Assembly (NCBI GenBank): GCA_021413965.1
Contig: JAIOPI010000041.1
Span: forward strand, 1 to 34,896
DNA: 34,896 nucleotides
Direction of reading: 5' to 3'
Origin: Lentisphaerota bacterium
GTDB lineage: Bacteria; Verrucomicrobiota; Kiritimatiellia; UBA8416; JAIOPI01
Shown here piece by piece: positions 20,095 to 27,002 of this stretch. Under the pieces are notes generated by a model. It did no database searches, was not told the origin of the DNA, and saw only the letters and a program-made list of their open reading frames with translations. The first letter of the stretch is position 1, and the number at the start of each line of letters is the position of its first letter. The position numbers and the translations under genes were made by a program.

Positions 20095-21627
20095 TCAAAC
20101 TCCGCTTGCCGGAAACGACATCTCGTCAACGTAGACGTCCTGAAATTTGGGATCGGAGCTGAGCGTCATGTGCTCGGTCAACTTGAGAATGGGCGCGCAC
20201 AACCGCTCCGTGTCGCGGCTGAACAGCGCCAGCTTGGCGCCGTGCAGCGCGGCATTGCCGGAGGCCACGATCTTCTCCTCCGCCATGGGCAGCAGGCCAA
20301 TGCGACGCGCGCTGCTCACGTTGATGTAGTTGCCGAAGGCGCCGGCGAGGTGCAGGCGGGCGACGCCGTCCGTTGTCGTGCCGCAGCGCTGCGCAAGCAA
20401 CTGCACGCCGGCCGAAATGGCGCCTTTGGCCAGCTGCAGCTGGCGAATGTCGGTCTGGCTCAGGACCACCGGGTCGAGCAGGTGCATCTTCTTCGCCCCG
20501 TCGAGCAGGCGCCCGTTCGGCAGCACCAGCCCCAGGTCGAGTGCGCCGGCCACCGCATCCACCAGGCCGCTGCCGCAGATGCCACGGGGCGTGCCTTCGC
20601 CAATCACGTCGCACACCAGTCGGCCGTCGCGGACGTGCACGCGGCTGATCGCGCCTGTCGCCGCCCGCATGCCCATGTAGATGCGCGCGCCTTCGAAAGC
20701 CGGCCCCGCCGCCGTGGCCGCACAGAACAGCCCGTGCCGGTTGCCCATGATCATCTCGCCGTTGGTCCCGAGGTCCACCAGCACTTCGATCTGCTCGGAC
20801 TCGTGGATGCGGGTCGCCAGCACGCCCGCCACGATGTCGCTGCCCACAAAGCCTCCGAAGCACGGCAGGAACTCGATCCGCAGCGTGAACTCGTCCCAGC
20901 CGACGTCCTTGGCCGTGAGCACCTGCAGGCCCAGGTGGTTGGTCTCGAACGGATAGTGCGACAGCGGCTCCACGCTGTGACCGCAGAATAGGTGGTGCAT
21001 CACCGTGTTGCCGACGATCACGCAGCGGTGCAGGGCGGCGGGCGCCACGTGGCTGGCCGTCACCAGTTCCCGGATCATGCGGCCGATTTCCCGGCGGATG
21101 AGATCCTTGAGCTTGGCCTGTCCTTCCGCGCTGACGCCGAACTCGACTCGGCTCATGATGTCGCCGCCGTGCCGCGCCTGCGGGTTGAGCGCCGTCCGCA
21201 CGGCGAGCACCTGACCGGTGGTGAGGTCCAGCAATTGGGCGACGAGCGTGGTCGTGCCCAGGTCAACGGCCACCCCGAGCCCGTCCTGGGGGTCGAACGC
21301 AAACGCCGTATTGTCGGAGAGGATCGGAGAATCCCACTGCGACACGTGCAGGACCAGGTCCTCCTTGACGTGCGCCTGGCAAGCCAGGCGCCAGCCCGCG
21401 GCGATATCCGCTTCGGTGAATTTCTGCACGTCGTGATCCGTCGGCGGCAGGTCACCTTTCAGCACCTTGATGCGGCACCCCTTGCACGTGCCGCGTCCAC
21501 CGCACGGAAACTCAACGCCCAGTGCGAACAGCGCGTCCTGCAGCGGCGCGCCCGCGCGCACATGGACAACCTTGTCGAGCGGATCCAGCCGGATCGTGAT
21601 GGGACGTTCGTTTGATTCCGTGCTCAT
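20095..21627 (-). CDS. Reductive activator of corrinoid proteins (2Fe-2S + ASKHA ATPase, DUF4445)
   Basis: A 510-residue protein of the RamA/RACo-like RACE group, which uses ATP to reduce inactive Co(II) corrinoid to Co(I). A plant-type [2Fe-2S] ferredoxin domain (about 9-98) has the ligands C42, C48, C51 and C83. The ASKHA ATPase part has GVAVDLGTTTLVAQLLDL near 117, VIVGNTVMHHLFCG, VDLGTNGEMIMG, GAFGNYINVSSARRIGLLP and a C-terminal Cys-poor region. It is somewhat shorter than the RACo-type proteins (around 600 residues) because the linker after the ferredoxin domain is short. The start at 21627 is an ATG without a clear ribosome-binding site. It precedes the UroD-family gene by three bases and is almost certainly cotranscribed with it. 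Confidence 0.92.
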   Translation of the reverse strand: MSTESNERPITIRLDPLDKVVHVRAGAPLQDALFALGVEFPCGGRGTCKGCRIKVLKGDLPPTDHDVQKFTEADIAAGWRLACQAHVKEDLVLHVSQWDSPILSDNTAFAFDPQDGLGVAVDLGTTTLVAQLLDLTTGQVLAVRTALNPQARHGGDIMSRVEFGVSAEGQAKLKDLIRREIGRMIRELVTASHVAPAALHRCVIVGNTVMHHLFCGHSVEPLSHYPFETNHLGLQVLTAKDVGWDEFTLRIEFLPCFGGFVGSDIVAGVLATRIHESEQIEVLVDLGTNGEMIMGNRHGLFCAATAAGPAFEGARIYMGMRAATGAISRVHVRDGRLVCDVIGEGTPRGICGSGLVDAVAGALDLGLVLPNGRLLDGAKKMHLLDPVVLSQTDIRQLQLAKGAISAGVQLLAQRCGTTTDGVARLHLAGAFGNYINVSSARRIGLLPMAEEKIVASGNAALHGAKLALFSRDTERLCAPILKLTEHMTLSSDPKFQDVYVDEMSFPASGV

Positions 21628-21776
21628 AGTAAGTAACGCGTGCTGCGCCGGGGCGGAAGGGCCCGCCCGGTCTCGAGCCGCTGCGGCACCATCGGCCCCC
21701 CCCGCCAGGCAACCCGCATTCGCGGTTTATGGCTTGTGTTTCAGTCCACCCTCGATGCTGTTCCCGACAACCGATC

Positions 21777-22532
21777 TCAGCCCGCATCGCCGGCCGGCTC
21801 GGACCGGACGATCGTCTCGTCCTGGGTGGCCACCACGCGGTGACCGGGCGGCACGACGAGATATTCCTTGGCGTTCCAATCACCGTTCACAAGGCGCTGG
21901 AAGAGCCCCATGTCGCCAATCTGCTTGTCGAACGTCCAGCCCCGTTCGGCCGCCAGCTCGCGACTCTGGCGCTCGAAACGATCGTCCGGCTCGACCCCCA
22001 TTTCAATGAAGGTGATCTGTTTGTAATGCCGGGTCATGTCGTACAGCTGCTCATAGAGGAAGCGCGCATTCTCCTCGCCGTACTGGTCCACGAGATCCTG
22101 GTACGACCGATCCATGCCGGCCTGATGCTGAATGGTCAACTGGCGCAGCTCGCCATTGGCCTTGTCGCGTTCAATCCAGCCCGTCGTCTTGAAGTAGACC
22201 CCGGGATTCGCGAAGAAGTACTCGCGATAGCGTTCCTTGCTGCCAAGAAACATGGAAATACAGTCATGCGCACGGGGCAGCACCAGCGGCGTGGTGCGCG
22301 CGGTCAGGCCATGCAGACCGTTGTTGCACAGCGCGTAGCCGAGGAGGATGGCCTCGTACGCCCCTGCCGGCGTCCGATCCACGGCCGCCTGCAGGTTGCC
22401 GCGCATGTCGGCGGCCGGGATGTCGTGCAGCCCTTTCGGCATGAACTCCAGGTCGACCTGGTTGGGCGAGCGGGCCACGACGGCACACATCTCACGGTGG
22501 AAGATTTCGCAACTGATCAGCTTTAGGCGCAA
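21777..22532 (-). CDS. DUF1638 family protein of the corrinoid cluster
   Basis: A protein of about 251 residues of the DUF1638 family, which is often linked to methylamine or other corrinoid methyltransferase genes. It begins LRLKLISCEIFHREMC and has ILLGYALCNNGLHGL, the conserved LPRAHDCISMFLGS, and an extended central insert, ending VVPPGHRVVATQDETIV. Conserved Cys and His in these motifs suggest a metal or cofactor site, but no reaction is established. The start is uncertain: I use the TTG at 22532 because AGGA lies seven bases before it and the family pattern begins there; an in-frame start at 22634 would add an Arg/Gly-rich stretch with no family match. The gene is separated by 149 bases from the RACE gene downstream. 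Confidence 0.78.
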   Translation of the reverse strand: MRLKLISCEIFHREMCAVVARSPNQVDLEFMPKGLHDIPAADMRGNLQAAVDRTPAGAYEAILLGYALCNNGLHGLTARTTPLVLPRAHDCISMFLGSKERYREYFFANPGVYFKTTGWIERDKANGELRQLTIQHQAGMDRSYQDLVDQYGEENARFLYEQLYDMTRHYKQITFIEMGVEPDDRFERQSRELAAERGWTFDKQIGDMGLFQRLVNGDWNAKEYLVVPPGHRVVATQDETIVRSEPAGDAG

Positions 22533-22653
22533 AGCGGCATCCTGCGGCCCCGCCCTGAGCCGGCCGGCCGGCAAGGCCGCACCGGTCCCTCCAGGAACAG
22601 AACCCACCCGGGCTCGCCAGGGACGGCGCGCCACCCCCTCTCACGCAACCAGC

Positions 22654-22696
22654 GGCAGGCGGCGCAGCGGCGAGTCCCTTCGCCGCCGCACCTGCC
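22654..22696. terminator. GC-rich hairpin between the corrinoid and DUF1638 genes
   Basis: GGCAGG at 22654 pairs with CCTGCC at 22691, and GCGGCG at 22667 pairs with CGCCGC at 22681, leaving a small bulge. There is no U-tract on either strand. It may stabilise the corrinoid-protein transcript or cause partial termination. Confidence 0.3.
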
Positions 22697-22716
22697 TTTG
22701 TCGGAACGCGCCCCGC

Positions 22717-23355
22717 TTACCCCACGCCCAGCAGGCGCCGCGCTTCCGTGACGGCCCCGCTCGCGTTATCGCTGAAGCCGTCCGCGCCAATCTGATCGGC
22801 GTACTGCTTCGTCACCGGCGCACCGCCGACCATGACCTTGACCTGCTTCCGCGCACCCGCGGTCTCAATGGCCTTGATGATGTCCTTCATGCCCGGCATG
22901 GTCGTCGTCAACAGCGCGGAGAGGCACACCACGTTGGCGCCCTTCTCCTTGATCGCCGCCACGAACTTCTCGGCCGAGACGTCCACGCCCAGGTCGATGA
23001 TCTCGAAGCCGCCGCCTTCCAGCATGGCCGCGACGAGATTCTTGCCGATGTCATGCAGGTCGCCCTTGACCGTGCCGATGACCACGCGCCCGGCCGGCGC
23101 CACCTTCTGTGCCAGCAGCAGCGGACGCACGAGATTGAGGGCGCCCTTCATGGCGCGGGCTGCAATCAACAGCTCCGGAACAAAATACTCGTTGGCTTCG
23201 AAGCGGCGGCCAACCTCGTCCATGGCCGGGATCATGTACTTGTCGACCAATTCCTTCGGGTCCTGGCCGCCCTTCAGCGCCGTGTCGGTGATTTCCACCG
23301 CCTTCTTGTGGTTACCGGTCAGAATGGCATCATACAGTTCCGTAATATTGCTCAT
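22717..23355 (-). CDS. Corrinoid (B12-binding) methyl-carrier protein, MtmC/MtbC/MttC-like
   Basis: A 212-residue protein that carries a methyl group on cobalt between two methyltransferases. A four-helix cap domain (about 3-85, with VPELLIAARAMKGALN) is followed by a Rossmann-like B12 domain. This has the lower-ligand motif D99-L-H101-D-I-G104 in KGDLHDIGKNLV, then IDLGVDVSAEKFV, a LSALLTTTMPGMK loop and MVGGAPVTKQYADQIGADG that closes the site. Length and motifs are those of the single-substrate corrinoid proteins. The ATG at 23355 is chosen because AAGGAG lies seven bases before it; the ten extra in-frame residues upstream are not conserved. It follows the cytidylate-kinase-like gene by 99 bases. 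Confidence 0.95.
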   Translation of the reverse strand: MSNITELYDAILTGNHKKAVEITDTALKGGQDPKELVDKYMIPAMDEVGRRFEANEYFVPELLIAARAMKGALNLVRPLLLAQKVAPAGRVVIGTVKGDLHDIGKNLVAAMLEGGGFEIIDLGVDVSAEKFVAAIKEKGANVVCLSALLTTTMPGMKDIIKAIETAGARKQVKVMVGGAPVTKQYADQIGADGFSDNASGAVTEARRLLGVG

Positions 23356-23454
23356 CGACTGCTCCTTTCCCGATCCCGCTAACACGTCCTCTGGCTGTAC
23401 ACTCCATACATCCCGCGGTCAGCCCAAACCCGCCGGATGTTGTGTTCAATTCCG

Positions 23455-24183
23455 CTATCGCACCCCGGTTGACGCCGGGCCCAACCGCATCCGCATGCGC
23501 GCCACCTGTTCCATGATGAGGGTCACGGCGTCCTCGTACCGGACGTGGTCCGTGTTGATCGTCAGGTCATACCCGTGCGCGTTCTGAATGTCGGCACCAA
23601 AATTGTCTTTCACATACATCGCCCGGCTGCTGTCCTCCCGGGCAATGAACTTCTCGGCTTCCAGGCGCGTGAGTTTGTAGTACTCCACGACGTGCCCGAT
23701 GCGCTTCGGCATGGACCCGATCAGGCGCACATGCAGGCCGCCCGGCATGTCGCGCGTGAGAATGTTGGCGCCACGCCCCACCAGGATGACGTTGCCGATG
23801 CGCGCCAGGAACATGATGGTCTCGTTGGTCTTGCGCGCCAGCAACGACCAGGAGGGATACTGCCCCATCATCTCGTCAATCCACTTGAGGACGCGGTGGT
23901 AATTCGGCTGGTCCATGGTGTGCGCCACTTCCTTCGGCAGGTTGTGCTGCTCCACCACCTTGGCCAGCAGATCGCGATCGAACCACAGCCACGGGCTGAA
24001 CGCATGCTTGTCCTCAGCCTGCAGGCGGTCCCGCAGCAGCGTGCCGATCGAGATGCCCCCGGCTCCCGCTTCGCGCGACAAGGTGATGAACGGCTGAATC
24101 ACGGGCGCGCCGCCCCCCGGCGTGCCGTAATGTTGGGCGCCAAGGTAGCCCTTCAACATATTCAGTGATTCGTGAGGCGTCAT
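23455..24183 (-). CDS. Cytidylate-kinase-like family protein
   Basis: A 242-residue protein of the cytidylate-kinase-like family, which is related to nucleoside monophosphate kinases but is not housekeeping Cmk. The P-loop region reads ITLSREAGAGGISIG near 33-47. Downstream are the FDRDLL acceptor-site region, NVILVGRGANIL near 130, the lid-like VRLIGSMPKRIGHVVEYY, and YDLTINTDHVRYEDAV near the C-terminus. Its phosphate acceptor is unknown. It is the first gene on the - strand of the corrinoid block; whether it belongs to that operon is unclear because 99 bases separate it from the next gene. The ATG at 24183 has no strong ribosome-binding site, and the in-frame extension beyond it is not credible protein. 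Confidence 0.85.
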   Translation of the reverse strand: MTPHESLNMLKGYLGAQHYGTPGGGAPVIQPFITLSREAGAGGISIGTLLRDRLQAEDKHAFSPWLWFDRDLLAKVVEQHNLPKEVAHTMDQPNYHRVLKWIDEMMGQYPSWSLLARKTNETIMFLARIGNVILVGRGANILTRDMPGGLHVRLIGSMPKRIGHVVEYYKLTRLEAEKFIAREDSSRAMYVKDNFGADIQNAHGYDLTINTDHVRYEDAVTLIMEQVARMRMRLGPASTGVR

Positions 24184-24361
24184 GTCCGTCCCGTCCGACC
24201 ATTTCCAGCCGAGGCCCGTGCACGAGCCCCTCGCGATCGTTGACCCATGGATCGGCTGTCGCCCCGCACCTGCAAAGCGATTCCAAATATAACAGGCGTA
24301 CGTTACCGCGATTAAATCCTCAATGTCCACGAAAAATCTCGGGCGCCTCCCGCCCGCAGTC

Positions 24362-24390
24362 TTGACCCACCCCCGCTTCCATGGCATACT
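24362..24390 (+). promoter_or_regulatory. Promoter of the GYF-domain protein gene
   Basis: TTGACC (24362-24367) and CATACT (24385-24390) are separated by 17 bases. A start near 24397 gives a leader of about 34 bases. It lies in the 247-base divergent region, where nothing else conspicuous is seen. Confidence 0.55.
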
Positions 24391-24430
24391 CGCGTGACGT
24401 TCTCGGGACACGCTTGGCCGATGATGGCGC

Positions 24431-25567
24431 ATGATGGAAAAACACATAACGCCTCCCCGCGCGAATGACGAATTCGGAATCTGGTTTCTCAGGGTTGACG
24501 ACAACCAGATCCGGGGCCCTGTCTCCCTCTCAACGCTTCGGCAATGGGCTGAATCCGGCACGCTGGGCGCCGGCGACCTGATCTCCCCCGATGCCAAGTC
24601 CTGGCAGCCGGCCGCGACGGTACAGGGACTGGAGATGGAGTGGCTGGCGGACCTCGACAACGGCGAAAGCTACGGCCCCTTCAACATCAAGGCCATCCGC
24701 CAACTCGTGGAACGCGGCATCTTGCGTCCAGATAGCGTGCTTCATCGACGATCCGAATCCACCCGGCTCGACACCGGCAGTGGGACTGAACCCGCACCAC
24801 TGACGACCGTTTCGCCCCGCCAGGGAACCCACGCCACCAAGCCCGCCGACGAGCGCGTGGTGAATCTGGAGCGCGAACTGCGGGATCTGCGAGCCCAATT
24901 GGCCGGCGTCCAGCGCGTCCATCTCGCACCAAGCCATACGGGACCCGATAGGCGCGCCCTGACCGACACCGGGAACCAAGGCACGGCCGCGATCGACAGG
25001 CTGTATGACAAAGTCCAGCATACTGAGGACATGCTCCAGCGCCTGCTGCAAGCTGAAGAGCAGGTGAATGCCCAGGAATCCTCGGCCGAACGTAATCTCC
25101 CAACCGCATCCCCCGCCGCCCACCGCGCAACCGCCTGGCAGGCGAACAGCCGACCCGGCATGGTTCGCCGGCGACCACTCGTGATGGAGTCGGACGATGA
25201 TATGGAGTGGGAACTCCCCGCCAACCCCCGCGAACTGGCGCGCACGCGCCGCTTTCGGGCGCAAACCCTGCGCTGGAATGTCATTAATTCGTCGCTGGTC
25301 ATCGGCACGGGCGTCACCGTCGGAGCCGTGGGAATCATGCTGGGTGTCGAACCGGTGCAATATACGGGTGTCGTCCTGTCTTTCCTCGGTATTGTCTATT
25401 TTGGCGTCGCCATGCTCCTGCTGTTGACCCGAAAACTGTCCAACTGGGGCCACCTCAGCGTCATCAAAGAATCCGCGCCCTCCGAAGAGGGGCACCCTCT
25501 GCGCGGGGCCATGAACATTTCGATCTATTGGTTTAATCGCAAGTTCCGCGCCCCGCCCCGCGATTGA
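24431..25567 (+). CDS. GYF-domain, coiled-coil membrane protein
   Basis: A 378-residue protein with two GYF_2-type domains: IWFLRVDDNQIRGPVSLSTL at about 17-62 and EWLADLDNGESYGPFNIKAI at about 70-110, both with the W..D/G..x-GP..x..L pattern that binds proline-rich partners. A short coiled coil follows (about 139-165), then a low-complexity linker, and two membrane helices (about 282-303 and 313-334) before a short cytoplasmic tail. The N-terminus is presumably cytoplasmic because no signal peptide is present. Such proteins are common in PVC and related genomes, but no function is established. ATG codons at 24431 and 24434 are equally possible. It has its own promoter. Confidence 0.8.
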   Translation: MMEKHITPPRANDEFGIWFLRVDDNQIRGPVSLSTLRQWAESGTLGAGDLISPDAKSWQPAATVQGLEMEWLADLDNGESYGPFNIKAIRQLVERGILRPDSVLHRRSESTRLDTGSGTEPAPLTTVSPRQGTHATKPADERVVNLERELRDLRAQLAGVQRVHLAPSHTGPDRRALTDTGNQGTAAIDRLYDKVQHTEDMLQRLLQAEEQVNAQESSAERNLPTASPAAHRATAWQANSRPGMVRRRPLVMESDDDMEWELPANPRELARTRRFRAQTLRWNVINSSLVIGTGVTVGAVGIMLGVEPVQYTGVVLSFLGIVYFGVAMLLLLTRKLSNWGHLSVIKESAPSEEGHPLRGAMNISIYWFNRKFRAPPRD

Positions 25568-25656
25568 CCGCCCACCTGACCCGCCAAACAATCCCCGCGC
25601 GCCGCATGGGACATTGCGCGCATATGGTATAGACGCCCCCTCATTCTGTAAAAAAT

Positions 25657-25672
25657 CCACAATATCTTGTGG
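25657..25672. promoter_or_regulatory. NrdR-box-like operator upstream of nrdBA
   Basis: CCACAATATCTTGTGG is a 16-base imperfect palindrome (14 of 16 positions symmetrical) that matches the known NrdR box pattern acaCwAtATaTwGtgt at nearly every core position. It lies just upstream of the -35 box of the nrd promoter. NrdR boxes usually come in pairs; a convincing second box was not found. Confidence 0.55.
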
Positions 25673-25678
25673 TCAGCG

Positions 25679-25708
25679 TTGACGACACCCCGCGCCCGTT
25701 GGTATACA
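25679..25708 (+). promoter_or_regulatory. Candidate nrdBA promoter
   Basis: TTGACG (25679-25684) and TATACA (25703-25708) are 18 bases apart and would start transcription near 25715, a leader of about 93 bases. A second perfect TATAAT at 25773-25778 has no good -35 box; either could be used. Confidence 0.5.
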
Positions 25709-25807
25709 CGGATCACGCTCGTCGGCCACGTTTTCAAGGGTGGCGCGGCCGATCATGCGGGTCACGCAGCCGTATAATAAGCCTCTTTTCCCGGGAGTAT
25801 TCTGTCC

Positions 25808-26893
25808 ATGCAAACCGTGTTTCAGTTCGACAATCGCACCTATGTTCTGGATCAGTCCAAGGCCGAGGAAGCCTTCGCCCAGAAGCGCGTCATCAACGGA
25901 CGCAAAACCGTTTTCTTCAACCTGCTGCCCCTGAAGTACCGGTGGGCCTATGACCTGTATCGCAAGATGAAGGCCAATCACTGGGAACCTGAAGACATCC
26001 CCATGCAGAAGGACATCGAACAGTGGCAAAGCGAGAAGGCGCTGAGCGACGTCGAGCGCTGGATCATCCGCATGGGCATCGGCTACTTCTCCGCCGCCGA
26101 AGGCATTGTCGGCGACAACATCATTCACGTCGTGCGTGAGCTGGTCACCGCGCCGGAGTTGAAGCTCGTGCTCGGCCGCCACGCCCACGAGGAAAATATC
26201 CACGCCGACAGCCTGCTCTACATGATCAGCTCCCTCGGCATCAACCCCCACGAGTGCGAGGCCATGTTCGAAGACGTGGAGACCATCCGCGGCAAGAACG
26301 ATTTCGTCATTCGCGCATCCCGCGCGCTGCGCCGCGACCTCGACCTGACGCAGATCGACAATCAGCAACTGCTCGCCAAGAACATGTTCATCTTCGGCCA
26401 GTGCATGGAAGGGACGCAGTTCTACGGCCTCTTCGGCATGGTGCTCTCGCTCTATCGGCAGAACAAGTTCCCGGGCATCGGCCAGATGTTCCGCTACACG
26501 CTGCGCGACGAGTCCAACCACATCGAACTGTTCCGCAATCTCCTCATGGACCTCGTCGACGAAAACCCCGCCATCTGGTCCGCGGACTTTCAGGAGGAAC
26601 TGCGCGGCCTCATGCGCCAGGCCGTGAATCTGGAGAAAGCCTTCGTTCGCGACTGCCTGCCGGTCCACGCCGTGGGCCTCAGCGTCGACGAGTTCTGCCA
26701 GTACATCGACTACATCGCGGACCGCCGCCTCGCGGGCTGCGGCCTGCGCGAACTCAACCCGGGCATCCAGAACCCGCTGCCTTGGCTGGCCGAAATGATG
26801 GACATTCAAAAGGAGCAGAACTTCTTTGAAGGTCGCGTGACCGAGTACCAGAAAACCTCGGCCCTCGCGTCCGTCAGCGACGACGAATTATGA
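25808..26893 (+). CDS. nrdB: Class Ic-like ribonucleotide reductase small subunit
   Basis: The radical-generating R2 subunit, 361 residues. All six metal ligands are visible: E98 (SAAEGIVGDNI), E129 and H132 (HEENIH), E201 (CMEGTQFYG), E235 and H238 (RDESNHIEL). The first ligand is Glu, not the Asp of E. coli R2. The position of the radical tyrosine (four residues after H132) is L136, not Tyr; in chlamydial class Ic R2 it is Phe. Known family chemistry then predicts a Mn(IV)/Fe(III) or other tyrosine-free radical initiator; that is inference here. The codon is CTG, three changes from TAC or TAT, so a read error is unlikely. The C-terminus keeps an acidic SDDEL tail of the kind that binds NrdA. 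GGGAG lies about ten bases before the ATG. nrdA follows 109 bases later. Confidence 0.95.
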   Translation: MQTVFQFDNRTYVLDQSKAEEAFAQKRVINGRKTVFFNLLPLKYRWAYDLYRKMKANHWEPEDIPMQKDIEQWQSEKALSDVERWIIRMGIGYFSAAEGIVGDNIIHVVRELVTAPELKLVLGRHAHEENIHADSLLYMISSLGINPHECEAMFEDVETIRGKNDFVIRASRALRRDLDLTQIDNQQLLAKNMFIFGQCMEGTQFYGLFGMVLSLYRQNKFPGIGQMFRYTLRDESNHIELFRNLLMDLVDENPAIWSADFQEELRGLMRQAVNLEKAFVRDCLPVHAVGLSVDEFCQYIDYIADRRLAGCGLRELNPGIQNPLPWLAEMMDIQKEQNFFEGRVTEYQKTSALASVSDDEL

Positions 26894-27002
26894 CCCGTCA
26901 GCGCGTGGCGCGGCCCCGGGCGGCACCACGCGCCAGCGTGACCACGCCGGTCCGCAGTCGACGATGTTGCTTGCCCGTCATACCAGGGAAGGATTTACGC
27001 TT

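Noticed and set aside
23455..24183. Calling this gene cmk
   Set aside because: The P-loop and acceptor regions follow the cytidylate-kinase-like family, not housekeeping Cmk.
22533..24430. Cobalamin riboswitch upstream of the corrinoid genes
   Set aside because: No B12-box core or matching architecture was recognised on the - strand leaders.
26213..26215. L136 in NrdB as a simple sequencing error
   Set aside because: CTG differs from both Tyr codons at all three bases, and the surrounding residues, including E98, fit a class Ic enzyme.
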